Below are positions 19,510 through 33,630 of a stretch of DNA of 64,000 nucleotides, piece after piece (position 1 is the stretch's first letter; each line of letters opens with the position of its first letter). This DNA is from Apiosordaria backusii (Eukaryota; Ascomycota; Sordariomycetes; Sordariales; Lasiosphaeriaceae). The DNA is taken from positions 1,364,001-1,428,000 of the forward strand of contig JAUKTV010000005.1 in NCBI GenBank assembly GCA_030549205.1, given 5' to 3'. Below the pieces are notes generated by a model that saw only the letters and a program-made list of their open reading frames with translations, was not told the origin of the DNA and made no database searches. The position numbers and the translations under genes were made by a program.

Positions 19510-22500
19510 GCTAGGTCCGTCGAGCAGCAAGCTGTGGCGGAGGGGGGAAGAGAGTCGAGAGAAGCCTATAATTTACAATTATGCTGGAGACAAAGGGCAC
19601 GCGGAAGAGTGGCTTGCTGGCTGAATGGACGGGCGAGGGATGGATGATACCTTTTTGACTTTGGCGCTCACAAACAGGAACAGGAAAGGGGGAGGGGGGG
19701 GGGGGGGGCAAATGGGGGTTCAAATCGCAACTCTCTCTGGTTTTTTGATTTTGCCTTTTTATTTTTGACTGAGGCGGAAGAAGAATGGGAGGAACACGGA
19801 AGGGCCTTGTGTGAGTGAGAGTGATGATGGGAATTGGTGCTTGATATACACTTTTCAATACTTGATACCTATTTTTTTCTTTTGTGCATTTTGCATTTGC
19901 ATTACTATTACCTTGTTTTTGTTTTCTGTCTTATTGTCGTGATGGGAAAGTTTCATGATGAGCCCTGAGAAAGAAGAGCATTACCTGGCCTGGTTTGTGC
20001 CAGGTTTGGTGGTCATGGTTGATATCATTCTTGTTAGGTATGTACCTGTGCATTTTTATTCTAGCGATTCTGAACTTTTTTGTCATTTACGAGGAAGCGC
20101 ATTGTTGAACACGACCTACTACACTCCTATTTCAAGTGCGTTGTATATATACCCTCATATTTCCTCCCCTCATTCCCCTGTTTTGCGTGACTTTCTGATA
20201 CCTGTGAGCATGCACGCAATGGTTCTGCCCATGGGTTTTAGCTTCCACCCCTCCTTCCGGGCGTATCTTCTCAGACGTGACAAGAACCAGGCTGTGTGTG
20301 TGTGGGTGGTGTTTGATGTTTGCATTAACATACATTCAGCTCATGATCAAGGTAAGGTAGATAGATCCATTAGACATTTAGATACCCACCTCACAGGTTC
20401 GTTTTCGTTTCGGAGGGCAGTCGGATCATTACCTAGGCTTCACGTTGTGACAATCCATGTAGTGTATACCAGGCCGCATCATAGTCGGTGGAAGAGTAGT
20501 CAGTGGGTGATGTGGAGAAGCTGAGTGGTGGTTGGGGAGACAGCGAGCCTGGGTCAGGTAGGTAGTGAAGACCGCTCGACAAAAAATGGTTATTACCTAT
20601 GTATAAAGTAGGCAGGTCAGTGGGTTCAAATCTCAGGTGGTATCAGTGTCAATGTGGGTTGAAAGGATGGTTGGATCGTGAAATTGGACCATGATGCCGC
20701 TGATACTCGAGAATGATATCCCCATTTTGCGCCAACTTGGATGCAAGCTCACCCATGTGATGCCCAAGGGATAGGTACTAATTACAATGTGTAGGTGATG
20801 GACGGATATTTGTAGACGAAGAAAGAAAAGACACTTGATGGCGCTGAGAAATCCGTGAATGTTTTGCGATGACAAAGGTCTGATACACGGGCACTTACAA
20901 TAGCTAAACCCTTTCGTCCATGTGCAGCGAAACTTGGTGAAACTCGAGGTTGTACCTCAACCAACAGATGCACAGTACCTCTGTGTTAATGACTTGCGGA
21001 TATAAGGCTGAGCTTCTTTCTGTTTATGCATGTTGTACCTGGGAGGCTTGGACCGGTCTAGCCCCCCCGTTGACCTCGTCTGAAAGGGGTCCAAGGAAAA
21101 ATCGTACGATTCTGATGTCAGTCCGGTATGCTGTGGGGCCTGGTTCTTCTTCCTGCCCTTCCGTCGGGTCGGATCGATCTGTCAAGATTCGGCACTGCTT
21201 CCGATCTGCTGGATGCTTGTTTGCTGCAGGCGGTTGCAGAAGGTGTGGTTTGGATTACACGTACACCTCGAGGTGAACGGAGAGGGTGATGGATGGTTGG
21301 GTCCCGGTTGTTGGATGTTGCGGTTAACCACTTGGGATGTTGTACATGGACCGGTAAGATGGTCTTGTAACCGACAAGCTCAAGATTCATGATTCATCAA
21401 GGCGAGAAGAGAGCCTGGGACCATATCACGACGGTCAATGTCCTTTGTGGCTAGACTTGTGGTCCCTGATGGCGGGAAGGTTTCTCCAGCGCGGAGCGGC
21501 CCGGCGACGACTGTACACTAATCTTGAAGACTAACAAGGGTCTTTGTGACGACGGCAGTGTTCATCGCGAATGCTGAGGTGGCATGTGATCCATTTACAG
21601 CATGTACGGTTGTCGGTCGACAAGTGGTGACAGCACACTGCAATATCCACAATTGGTGACACGGCGATAACTCTACAGCTGCACCTTGAACACTTGGATG
21701 CAACGGGGTATGGTTCCTCGTTAGACCTGATGTCGAATATTGCTCTCGATGAAAGTAAACAAAGTCCGAACGCAGGCGATGGTAATCCTTCCTATCAACA
21801 CGGATCAACTCGCAAGGGCCGAGTCCGAGTCGGACAACATGACCGAACGGCGTCTTCTCTCGGGAGTTGAGCATCCAGGTTCTGGCCACGGTGCCGGACG
21901 GATGGAAGCCGGGAATTGTCGGCCGCTACGAATGTGTTGACGAGCCGAGTCAGTGTTGGAACTTGTCGTGGAGCAGAGCAGAGGCCGTCGAAGTGGTTGT
22001 TGACGGATCGCTGAGCACAACCAAGGCACGGAAACGTCTGGGAGAGAGATCAAAATGCAAGTCTAGCCCGGAAGGGGTAATTTCTGGGCGGACAAGATGT
22101 TGGGGATCTGCGGGTCCGACTCCGGTCTTTTGCACTAATAATTTCCTGTCAATCAAGGGACCCGGGGTTTCCGGCATAACTCGAGGGACGACGGGAACTC
22201 AACAATTGGGGCATGTTTGTCCACAGTTGATTGCCACTTTCCCAGTCCCAACACTGGACATAATTTCACAATTTTCCAGTGGCTGGGACTTGTGAGCGTG
22301 TCTCCTAGGGATGATGCGCATTCTCCCTCGAGAGTGATTACTGATGATGTCTTGCTCAGTGTTGTCTGTTCATCGAGCTGATCCAAAACCTCAGAATGCC
22401 ATGTTCCCTTGGTTTCGGCGGTCCGCTGTCAGCCATGAGCGCCCAGAAACTTTCCCCAGGTTCCACCAGGCTGAGATCGGACCAGGGGCCCCGAGTGCCA

Positions 22501-24116
22501 CAAGCACAGGCCATGAGGAGTCAGTTGCAAAAGGGTTGAACCGATCGGGGTTGGTTATGTTGAGACTGACTGCTGCTGGTCACTTTGTTAGTGCACGCCT
22601 GAGAACAAGGTACCTTGCTGCCGAAACGCCATCCTGTTGCATTTTCGATCTCGATCTTTCGTAGGGCGCAAAAACCGGAATCAGATATGGAAAAGTAGGC
22701 CTCGTTATTCAGAAATATGCAATTTCTTTGTCGAGATATCTCCAAGGCATCAAGGAAGGGATTCGGACAGCAGCTGGCGGTGCCCGAGCGCCGAAGCGGG
22801 ATCGTCGGCGAAACACTGAATCCCAAACCCGCCGTGTGCTGCCCCGAGGCTGACATGAGATAGCCATGCGGCTGGGTTGAACACCGGGAGTCTCGGGCGG
22901 TGGCAGAGAAGGATGCAGGAACAAGAATGCCAATCTGGGGAGACGGGAGAGCGAGGGGCTTGAAATAGTAGGTGGTCAAAATTGAAGCCAATGCCGTCGG
23001 TGTTGCTCAGAGTGAAAGAGTCGATGTATCTGGTGGGTTCCCGGGAGTGTCTTCGGTGATATCCATCCCTTAACGGAGGTACCTCGCCTGAACCCCGAAC
23101 TGTGGTGGAGGGGTACTCTTCTGCAGGCTGACGTTTTCTGCCACTTTGAATTTCTGGATGGCCCGGCAAGCGGGAAGACGGCGTGCTGTGGGAGTTTCCC
23201 CAACATGGCGGCTCGGTCGGCGGTGTGAGCGATGATTGGTCTGATTCGCCCGAGTTCAGATGTCAGTGGTCACTGAGTAGCTCGGGGCGGGAAGCAGAGG
23301 GACGAGGCCAGGGGGTGTTGAGGGGTGCAGAAAAAAAAAGTTACAGTGGTGAAGTCGCTGGGTTGCTCGCATGCGGATGGCTCCAATTTTGGAGTCCCCA
23401 CCTCCCACCTTTCCAGGTTCCCACCACCTCAGCCCCGGCTGTCACCAGAAGTTTAGAACAGGAACGAACCAGCGCCTCACCCAGAAAGCCAAACTCGGCG
23501 CAATTATCTACCCCAAACTCCTCCCCTCTCGCCCGAAGTAAGGACTTCTCTTTCCTTCCCTTCCTTCTCCTCTCCATTCCTTCTGAATCTCCTCCCTTCA
23601 CTCCTTGCCTGGCTCTGAACCAACCCTGGGAGGCACCTGGCCGACTCCCCTTCCCTTCGTCCCCCGTCTGTTCTGCTGCATTTTGCACACTATCACCGTC
23701 GTAATATTCTGATTGTGGTCGTGTTGGTCTCATTCCAGCCTATTGATAGACAGATCCCTTGCAGGAGGATAAGGTTATACCGGTCCACATCCAGGTTCGT
23801 TCGGACTCCACGGATACAAATCAAAAGCCCAGTCGCCAAGCACAGAGATTCGCTGACACCGGGGCATCCGCCAGTTAGCCCAGCTCAGCAGACACCGCCG
23901 CGTCCCAGCATCATCCCCTCCACCGCCCCCTTTCTTCTTATCGGCGTCTGGTTTGGGAAAATATCCGATTGCCTGTGTCGAATTGCTCGACACTACACCG
24001 CCTGGCGCTACCTACTACGTACTTTAATGATTGAGTAGACGACAGTCTTCTCCTATTTTCGAACGAAGCCCCGCCAAATCCCAACAAACGAGTCTGCAAA
24101 CCCCCCAGCAGCAATC
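19510..24116. other. 4.6-kb gene-poor region upstream of acetyl-CoA carboxylase
   Basis: No gene I can support. Open frames at 19955-20524 (+), 21518-21889 (-) and 22521-22991 (-) lack codon bias and recognisable motifs. A G15 tract is at 19694-19708. The last 600 bases are rich in CT tracts and probably hold the promoter and long 5' leader of acc1, with several short upstream ATG frames such as the one at 24031. Confidence 0.45.
19694..19708 (+). repeat. G15 homopolymer tract
   Basis: Fifteen consecutive G residues about 185 bases after the NudE-like stop codon, flanked by further G-runs (GGGGGA before, AAATGGGGG after). The plus strand could form a G-quadruplex in the 3' region of the transcript. 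Confidence 0.9.
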
Positions 24117-27100
24117 ATGGGAGACACATCCGCCCCAGGCACGCAACGAAACGGCGTTGTGGTGCCCAAGTCCAACGGCAAGGTTTCGTATGCCGAGAAA
24201 CACAAGATCGCCTCCCACTTTATCGGCGGCAACAGGCTGGAAAATGCCCCGCCATCCAAGGTGAAGGACTTTATCGCCAACCACGACGGCCACACCGTCA
24301 TTACAAACGTGAGCTCTCTTACCTGGCTGTTTTTTTGACAGAATGTCTCTAACCGGTTCTTTCCACAGGTATTGATTGCCAACAACGGTATCGCCGCCGT
24401 CAAGGAAATTCGATCAGTGCGAAAATGGGCCTACGAGACGTTTGGCGACGAACGGGCCATCAAGTTCACCGTGATGGCCACGCCAGAAGATCTGCAAGCG
24501 AACGCCGACTACATCCGTATGGCGGACCACTACGTTGAGGTTCCCGGCGGCACAAACAACCACAACTATGCCAACGTCGAGCTTATTGTTGACATTGCAG
24601 AGCGTATGGACGTGCACGCCGTGTGGGCTGGATGGGGTCACGCTTCAGAAAACCCCAAGCTTCCAGAGTCCCTTGCTGCGTCACCAAAGAAGATTGTCTT
24701 CATTGGTCCTCCAGGCTCTGCCATGCGCTCTCTTGGTGATAAGATCTCTTCCACCATCGTAGCCCAGCACGCCGATGTCCCATGTATCCCTTGGTCTGGT
24801 ACAGGCGTTTCCCAGGTCAGTGTGGACGAGGAAGGCATTGTCACAGTTCCGGATGATGTCTACCTCAAGGGCTGCGTAAGCTCGTGGCAAGAGGGCTTGG
24901 AGAAGGCGAAGCAGATTGGGTTCCCAGTGATGGTCAAGGCTTCTGAAGGTGGTGGTGGTAAGGGTATTCGCAAGGTCGTCAACGAGGAGACCTTCGAGGA
25001 GCTTTACAAGGCGGCGGCGAGCGAAATCCCCGGTTCTCCCATTTTTGTCATGAAGTTGGCCGACAGTGCGAGACATTTGGAGGTCCAATTGCTTGCTGAT
25101 CAGTATGGCAACAACATCTCTCTCTTTGGCAGAGATTGCTCGGTCCAGCGAAGACATCAAAAGATTATCGAAGAAGCCCCCGTTACCATTGCCAAGCCAA
25201 ACACGTTCAAGGCAATGGAGGAGGCTGCTGTCCGCCTCGGCAAGCTCGTCGGTTACGTTTCTGCCGGTACCGTCGAGTACTTGTACTCCCACGCAGATGA
25301 CAAGTTTTACTTCTTGGAGTTGAACCCCCGTCTGCAGGTCGAGCATCCCACCACCGAAATGGTCAGCGGTGTTAACCTCCCTGCCGCCCAACTTCAGATT
25401 GCCATGGGTATCCCACTTCACCGGATTCAGGATATCCGTCTGTTGTATGGCGTGGATCCCAAGACGGCGACTGAAATCGACTTCCAGTTTCAAAACCCCG
25501 AAAGTGAAAAGACACAACGGAGGCCAACGCCAAAGGGCCACACCACGGCCTGCCGTATCACATCCGAAGACCCCGGTGAGGGCTTCAAGCCATCCAACGG
25601 TGTGCTCCACGACTTGAACTTCCGCTCGAGTTCCAACGTTTGGGGTTACTTCTCCGTCGGTTCCGCTGGTGGTATCCACAGTTTCTCAGACTCTCAGTTC
25701 GGTCACATTTTTGCTTATGGCGAGAATCGTGCCGCTTCCAGGAAACACATGGTTGTGGCCCTGAAGGAGCTGAGCATTCGTGGTGACTTCCGCACTACTG
25801 TTGAGTACCTGATCAAGCTGCTCGAGACGGAGGCTTTCGAGGACAACACCATCACCACGGGCTGGCTTGATGAGCTGATCTCCAAGAAGCTCACTGCTGA
25901 GAGACCAGATCCCATGCTGGCTGTCGTGTGCGGTGCTGTCACCAAAGCTCACATTGCCAGCGAGAACTGCATTGCCGAGTACCGAGCTGGTCTGGAGAAG
26001 GGTCAGGTGCCCTCGAAGGACATCCTCAAGACCGTCTTCCCTGTGGATTTCATCTATGAGGGCTTCCGGTACAAGTTCACCGTCAGTCGGTCCAGCGCCG
26101 ACAGCTACCACCTCTTTATCAACGGTTCCAAGTGCACAGTCGGTGTTCGCGCGCTCAGCGACGGCGGTCTTCTGGTGCTCCTCGATGGACGCAGCCACAA
26201 CGTGTACTGGAAGGAAGAAGCTGCCGCCACCCGCATTTCCGTCGACAGCAAGACCTGCCTGTTGGAGCAAGAGAACGACCCCACCCAGCTCCGCACACCT
26301 TCTCCCGGTAAGCTTGTCAAGTACTCCGTGGAGAACGGTGCCCATGTGCGTGCTGGCCAAACCTTCGCCGAGGTTGAGGTCATGAAGATGTACATGCCTC
26401 TCATCGCCCAAGAGGACGGTATCGTGCAGCTCATCAAGCAGCCGGGAGCTACTCTCGAGGCCGGTGACATCCTCGGTATCTTGGCTCTCGATGACCCCAA
26501 CCGCGTCAAGCAGGCCCAGTCATTCATCGGCCAGCTTCCCGAGTACGGCCCTCCCGTGGTGGTTGGTAACAAGCCCGCCCAGAAGTTCACCCTTCTCTTC
26601 AACACTCTCAAGAACATTCTTATGGGCTTCGACAACCAGGTGATCATGCTGCAGACCCTGAAGGGACTCATCGAGGTTCTCCGTGACCCTAAGCTTCCCT
26701 ACAGCGAGTTCTCGGCTCAGTTCTCTGCTCTGCATGCGCGCATGCCTCAGAAGCTTGACGCCCAGTTCAGCTCCGTGCTCGAGCGCGCGTCATCCCGTCA
26801 AGCCGAGTTCCCTGCCCGCAACCTGGCCAAGGTCTTCCAGAAGTTCCTTGACGATAATATCACGTCCAAGAATGACGCCGACGTGCTCAAGACCACCCTT
26901 CAGCCCCTGACCGACGTACTCGACATGTATGCCGAAGGCCAGAAGGTGCGCGAGTTGACCGTCATTGCCGATCTCTTGAACATGTACGCCGAGGTTGAGC
27001 GCTTGTTTTCTGGTCGCCGGTCACAAGACGAGGAGGTCATCTTGCAGCTGCGTGACGAGAACAAAGAGGACACCTCCAAGGTTGTGCAGACCGTGTTGTC

Positions 27101-30100
27101 TCACACGAGGGTTGCGGCCAAGAACTCGCTCGTGCTCGCCATTCTGGAGGAGTACCGTCCCAACAAGCCCAACGTTGGCAATGTCGGCAAGTACCTTCGC
27201 CCAGTTCTTCGCAAGATGGCTGAGCTCGAGTCCCGCCAAACTGCCAAGGTCTCGCTCAAGGCTCGTGAGATTCTCATCCAGTGCGCCCTCCCGTCCCTCG
27301 AGGAGAGAACCGCTCAGATGGAGCACATCCTGCGCTCTTCTGTGGTCGAATCCCGCTACGGCGAGACTGGCTGGGATCACCGGGAGCCCAACCTTGAGGT
27401 CATCAAGGAGGTGGTCGACTCAAAGTACACTGTCTTCGATGTGCTGACGCTGTTCTTCGCTCACGAGGACCCGTGGGTCTCTCTGGCGGCTCTGGAGGTT
27501 TACGTCCGCCGTGCCTATCGTGCCTATGTCTTGAAGAAGATTGAGTACCACACCGATGAGACTGAGACGCCCTCCTTTGTTTCTTGGGACTTTGCTTTGC
27601 GCAAGATTGGTCAGACGGAGTTTGGACTGCCCTTGCAATCTGCAGCTCCTTCCTCTCCGGCCACCCCAGTTGATAACAGCTTCAAGCGTATCCACTCCAT
27701 CAGCGACATGTCTTATCTCGAGAGGAAGACCCAGGAGGAGCCCACCCGTAAGGGTGTGATTGTGCCTTGCAAGTACCTCGAGGATGCGGACGATTTGCTT
27801 TCGAGAGCTCTCGACACCCTCCCGGTCATGAACGGCGCCAAGAAGAAGACTCCTGGTCTCATTCCTGACCTCAGCGGCAAGCGTCGCCCGCCCCCTCCTC
27901 CTCGTCTTGACAGCATCGATGAGCTTTCGGCCGTCGTCAATGTTGCCATCCGCGATGCTGAGGGCCGCAGCGATGATGAGATTCTTAAAGAGATCTTGCC
28001 CTTGGTCCATCAGTTCAAGGATGACCTGTTCGCCCGCCGCGTGCGTCGTCTGACCTTCATCTGCGGCCGCAATGATGGCTCATACCCAGGATACTACACC
28101 TTCCGTGGCCCCGAGTACATTGAGGATGACAGCATTCGTCACATCGAGCCTTCTCTTGCTTTCCAGCTTGAATTGGCCCGTCTCTCCAAGTTCAAGATCA
28201 AGCCCGTTTTCACCGAAAATAAGAACATCCACATGTACGAGGGTGTTGGAAAGGGTGTTGAGACTGATAGGCGCTTCTTCACTCGCGCTGTCATTCGTCC
28301 TGGGAGACTTCGGGACGAGATCCCCACCGCCGAGTACCTGATTTCGGAAGCTGACCGTGTGATCAACGATATCTTCGACGCTCTCGAGATTATCGGCACC
28401 CACAACTCGGATTTGAACCACATGTTCATCAACTTCACTCCCGTTTTCCAACTTCAGCCTCAGGAAGTCGAGCAGTCGCTCCAGGGCTTCTTGGATCGCT
28501 TCGGCCCCCGCGCTTGGCGTCTCCGTGTCGCCCAGGTCGAAATCCGCATCATTTGCACGGATCCATCGACCGGCATGCCTTACCCTCTGCGTGTGATCAT
28601 CACCAACACCTCTGGCTATGTCATCCAGGTTGAGATGTATGCGGAGCGCAAGTCTGACAAGGGCGACTGGGTCTTCTACTCTACTGGTGGCACCACCAAG
28701 ATTGGCTCGATGCATCTTCTCCCCGTCTCGACCCCCTACCCTACCAAGAACTGGCTCCAGCCCAAGCGCTACAAGGCTCACTTGATGGGTACTCAGTATG
28801 TGTACGATTTCCCCGAGCTCTTCCGCCAGGCCATTCAAAACAGCTGGACCAATGCTGTCAAGAAGGTCCCCTCCATGGCCGAGAAGCAACCCCCAGTTGG
28901 CGAGTGCATCGAGTTCAACGAGCTTGTCCTGGATGATCATGACAACTTGGCCGAGGTCTCTCGTGACCCAGGCACCAACACGTGCGGCATGGTCGGTTGG
29001 CTCATCAGCGCCCGTACCCCTGAGTACCCCAAGGGCCGCAAGTTTGTTGTCGTCGCCAACGACATCACCTTCAACATTGGTTCATTCGGGCCTAAGGAGG
29101 ACAATTTCTTCTTCAAGTGCACAGAGCTTGCTCGCAAGCTGGGCGTTCCCCGCATCTACTTGTCTGCTAACTCGGGTGCTCGCTTGGGTCTGGCCAACGA
29201 GCTGATGCCACACTTCAGCGTCGCCTGGAACGAGGAGGGCAAGCCCGAGGCTGGCTTCAAGTACCTCTATCTTAACGACGAAGCCAGGAAGAGGTTTGAG
29301 CACACTGTTCTCACCGAGGAGGTCTCTGAGGGCGGCGAGAAGCGTCACAAGATCGTCACCATTATCGGTGCTGAAGACGGCTTGGGTGTCGAGTGCCTGC
29401 GCGGTTCCGGTCTCATCGCCGGTGCCACCAGCAGAGCCTACCAAGATATCTTCACTTGCACACTCGTCACCTGCCGCTCTGTTGGTAAGTCTTTTCTACC
29501 TTTGTTTGTTGGTCTGGTTCATCTTGTACTGACTGCTTTCAGGTATCGGTGCCTATCTTGTCCGCCTTGGCCAGCGTGCCGTGCAGATTGAGGGCCAGCC
29601 CATCATTTTGACTGGTGCCCCCGCTCTCAACAACCTGTTGGGCCGTGAAGTGTACACCTCTAATCTCCAGCTCGGTGGCACACAAATCATGTACCGCAAC
29701 GGCGTTTCTCATTTGACTGCCAACGACGACTTTGCCGGCGTGTCCAAGATTGTTGAGTGGATGTCCTTTGTCCCGGACAAGCGCAACAACCCCGTACCCA
29801 TCAGCCTTGGCATCGACAGCTGGGATCGTGATGTCGTCTTCACTCCAGAGCAGAAGAAGCCATATGATGTCAGATGGATGATTGCCGGCAAGCAAGACGA
29901 GGATGGTTTCCAACCTGGTTTGTTTGACAAGGATTCCTTCGTGGAGACCCTTGGCGGTTGGGCCCGCACTGTTGTCGTCGGTCGTGCTCGTCTCGGTGGC
30001 ATCCCCATGGGTGTCATCGGTGTTGAGACGCGCTCAGTCGAGAACATCACACCCGCTGATCCTGCCAACCCCGACTCTATCGAACAAGTGAGCAACGAGG

Positions 30101-31110
30101 CTGGTGGTGTTTGGTACCCCAACTCCGCCTTTAAGACTGCCCAGGCCATCAACGACTTCAACTACGGTGAGCAGCTTCCACTGATGATCCTTGCCAACTG
30201 GCGTGGTTTCTCGGGCGGTCAGCGCGACATGTACAACGAGGTTCTCAAGTATGGTTCCTACATTGTCGATGCCCTGGTCAAGTTTGAGCAGCCCGTCTTC
30301 ATCTACATCCCGCCATTCGGTGAGCTCCGTGGTGGTTCGTGGGTCGTCGTCGACCCCACCATCAACCCAACTGCCATGGAGATGTACGCCGATGTCGAAG
30401 CCCGCGGTGGTGTCTTGGAGCCTGAGGGTATTGTCGGTATCAAGTATCGCAAGGACAAGCAGCTCGAGACCATGGCCCGCCTTGACCCCGTCTACGCCGG
30501 TCTTAAGAAGCAAATCGCCGACACCTCGCTCTCCAAGGAGGAGATTGATGAGATCAAGAAGAAGATGACAGAGCGGGAACAGGAGCTCCTCCCTGTCTAT
30601 GCTCAAATCAGCCTGCAGTTCGCCGATCTCCACGATCGCGCTGGCCGCATGAAGGCCAAGGGCGTTATTCGCGAGGCCCTGGAGTGGCGCAACTCCCGCC
30701 GTTTCTTCTACTGGCGTGTGCGCAGAAGGTTGAACGAGGAGTACATCCTCCGCCGCCTCGCATCTGCGGCTGCTGCTTCGGGCATTCACGGCAAGAATGC
30801 GGCGGCTACTGCTCAGGCCCGCGCCCGTCACCTTTCTTTGCTCGAATCCTGGTGCGGCATTCCCCACTTCGACAGGTCGGATCGTGAGGTTGCCATCTGG
30901 TACGAGGAGAACCGCAAGGTGGTACACGAGAAGGTCGAGCACCTCAAGGCCGAGGCTCTGCAGGCCGAGATGCGTGAGCTCGTCCGCCTTGGTAGCAACT
31001 CAACGGATGATTCGGTCAACAACCCTGCCTGGAAGGGTATCCGCGACATCCTTCACACCATGCCGGTTCAGGAGCGGGAGAAGATGATCCAGTACCTCAA
31101 GCAGGTGTAA
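24117..31110 (+). CDS. acc1: Acetyl-CoA carboxylase (multifunctional, cytosolic)
   Basis: Three exons, 24117-24308, 24369-29484 and 29543-31110, give 2291 residues, matching fungal Acc1/Cut6. In order: a biotin carboxylase domain (about 55-560; VLIANNGIAAVKEIRSVRKW, Gly-rich ATP loop KASEGGGGKGIRK, and EYLYSHADDKFYFLELNPRL), a biotinyl domain with the biotinylation motif EVEVMKMYMP, the long ACC central region, and the carboxyltransferase halves (FNIGSFGPKEDNFFFKCTEL; LLGREVYTSNLQLGGTQIM; LANWRGFSGGQRDMYNEVL). The modified Lys is residue 737 (codon 26385-26387), one or two residues from the yeast position. It makes malonyl-CoA from acetyl-CoA, bicarbonate and ATP, the committed step of fatty acid synthesis. 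The short first exon ends just before VLIANNG. No defects seen. Confidence 0.98.
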
Positions 31111-31611
31111 TGTGACGATAATATCGATATGAATGGGTCGGTGCATGGTGGGTTTGGCAAGGAAACGAAAAGGCTTGAAGAGAAATATATATGATGGCGA
31201 TGATTGTACGAGACAAAAATGTTGTTTTTACTCTACTGTATTGCATGCATATGGTGGATGGATGGTTCGAGAGCGGTGTTTCTCATTTTCTTTTCTCATC
31301 TTCTTTTCTCATTTTTGGGCATGGTCGGGATTGGACAATACCGTCAGCGATAGTAACAATACACGTTCATCAATTATATTCATGTCTTCCGAGCCATTGT
31401 ATGTGTCTGGGCTGGGTATGTTTTCAAACCCTGTGTCGGGATTTCGCATACAAAAGCATGGAGCGTTGATAAGGGAGCTTTTCTGTCGATGCTGTGTAGG
31501 CCTTGAAAATATTACATGACATATTTTTCTTTTGTCCCATGGTCACTTTCGGAGCTTGCCCATCTATGATGTACACTAAGGTTGGTGTCGGAAGCCAACA
31601 AAACATAGCCT
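31111..31611. other. 3' flank of acc1
   Basis: No gene. T-rich 3' untranslated and spacer sequence between acc1 and the tRNA-Lys gene. Confidence 0.5.
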
Positions 31612-31698
31612 GCCCGGCTAGCTCAATCGGTAGAGCGTGAGACTCTTAAGGAGTGCTCCGAAATCTCAAGGTTGTGGGTTCGACCCCCACGTCGGGCT
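31612..31698 (+). tRNA. tRNA-Lys (anticodon CUU) with 14-nt intron
   Basis: 87 nt, folding to a 73-nt mature tRNA. Acceptor stem GCCCGGC pairs with GTCGGGC (one G-T pair). The D-arm is GCTCAATCGGTAGAGC. The anticodon stem TGAGA/TCTCA encloses loop CTCTTAA with anticodon CTT at 31645-31647. The T-arm is GTGGG-TTCGACC-CCCAC. A 14-nt intron (31649-31662) sits after the base 3' to the anticodon, the canonical eukaryotic position. It closely resembles other eukaryotic tRNA-Lys(CUU). Confidence 0.95.
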
Positions 31699-33630
31699 CA
31701 ATTCCCGTCGAACGACATTATTTTGTCATTTTTGTCCTTTCTATATGGACTTAGTTATGAGCGAGCCTGTTCTATTTCTTTTGGGCTTAGGTTATGTTAC
31801 CGGCGCAGGGTAGATTGTGTTTGTTGGGGGCTTCTGTGTGAAGTGTGATTGAGAGCGCGAGTGAGTACGGAGTATCATTTCCCCTTTTTTCTCGGCCACA
31901 ACCCGCGAGAAGGGAAAGTTACTCGGCTCCGAGCTGAGAGTGAGACCGGGCTGGGGGAGTGAGTAAGGAAGTATCCGTAAGCATGCAAGTGCGAGATGAG
32001 AGAGAGTATTTTTTACTGTTTTTGTTGATCCGATCCGTGACGAGTGGGAAGCACCACCCTATCGGACTTTTTGAGGGTGTTTATGCCAGTTTTGGCCGTA
32101 TAAGTGGATGAAAAGGGTAACGTGAGCGGGTACGTCAGCCAGGGTGGTACACACCCACAAGTGCCAGCCTTGTCACTTTGGTGATGTTGGTGATGGGAGT
32201 CCGCCGTATCTGTGTGGATGATGTGTGACAGTGTGATTTGCAAAAGATCTTGCAGGGTTGGGTTCCAAGATTTTGGGTCCGGCTTCTCAGGGTTCCGTTG
32301 ATTTGATCATATGGGCCATTGGTGTTCCTGACCGATGAGGCCCTTAGTCTTGGGGGTGAATTGGCCAATCAGCGGTTGGGATTGGAAAAGGCGATGAAGG
32401 AGTCACAGCTGACAAGCTGACCTGTTGCCTTGTTTTGGTGTGCTCACATGGTGATTGCATCATTTGATGTAAGAGAGAGTTGGACGGAGGATGAGAAAAA
32501 GAAATTTTGGGGTGGTGCTAAATTAGTGGCGGAAAGCCATGTACCGACGTGATGGGTCTTGGGTTGGAAAAGGGGGCTTCAAAAGCAATTAAACGGGTGA
32601 ACAATTGAGAAGGGATGGAAAGGATGTATGACTTCGACGTCAGTGGCTTTTTTTTAAAGGTATGATGTGGAAAGCGGAGATATCAACTTATTTCTAGGCT
32701 TTGGCCTTGAATCTCGCGTGTGTGATTCGGAGATGGCGGGAAAGAAGAAAGGAGGCTGTTGACCCGGGGCCGAAATGGCAGTGATGACAGTGACGATGTG
32801 CTCGCTTTTTCTTTTGGGACTTGACATGATGAATGAGGCCATCTCGATTAGACAGAATCTAGTAATAAAGCATTGAAAGTGTGACTGAAACTCGTCGTGC
32901 ACATGACCGACTTCTCAAGACTTCGAGCCCAGCATGAAGTTGGTCGTGGAGTCGTTTGATCAGGTCGTGAAAGAATTGTCAAGAAAGGAGATCGATCGTA
33001 AAGGTTGGGCTGACTACATCTTCTACTGCATAATCGGCAGATGCCCGTCAATCGGAATCGATGGAAACAAGTGGCTTGCTCCCCCCTGAGCCCTTATCCC
33101 ACGTGGATGTTGGTGGCTACACGGTCAACAGCTGATATTCTCAGCCTCATCCAACCCAAATGACGTATGGGGTCTCTTTGACTTTTTCAGAATGTTTCAC
33201 AATGCATCCCGTCAAGTTTATCATATTTTATCCGAGTTGTGTAGGGAGGTTCCTGTGGCTTTTGCACATGCACCCACCGCTGAATCGAGGAATTTTCCAG
33301 GAGTGAAGATGAGCATCGAAGATTCCAGGGAACCAGGAAACTTGAACGATGCGGCTCTCAAATCAGATTTCGGTATTATTATCACCTCCAAGACTACCTA
33401 GATAAGGAATAATGAAATACGTGCCAATTCAATCAAGGCCACGAACTACAACCAGTTATCCATCCAGACTCAAAACGACGAGGCGCGTATATGAGCCTCA
33501 CCATGAGCCGGCTCAGTTCAACTCCAGTAAATCTGATGCTATTGGTTAGTACTGGCCTATCTTATTACCAGGTATGGAGAAGACTTGAGATGCGTACGTG
33601 TATCTTGATTCATGATTTGAGACCAGAGAT
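31699..33630. other. Intergenic, no gene seen
   Basis: About 1.9 kb without codon-biased reading. Short open frames exist on both strands, but none is protein-like. Confidence 0.5.

Noticed and set aside
19955..20524. 189-codon plus-strand open frame after the NudE-like gene
   Set aside because: Composition is rich in His, Ser, Tyr and rare codons, with no domain; it looks like chance in spacer DNA.
20625..20645. GGTTCAAATC, resembling a tRNA B box
   Set aside because: No matching A box or cloverleaf upstream. The same applies to the similar string near 19720.
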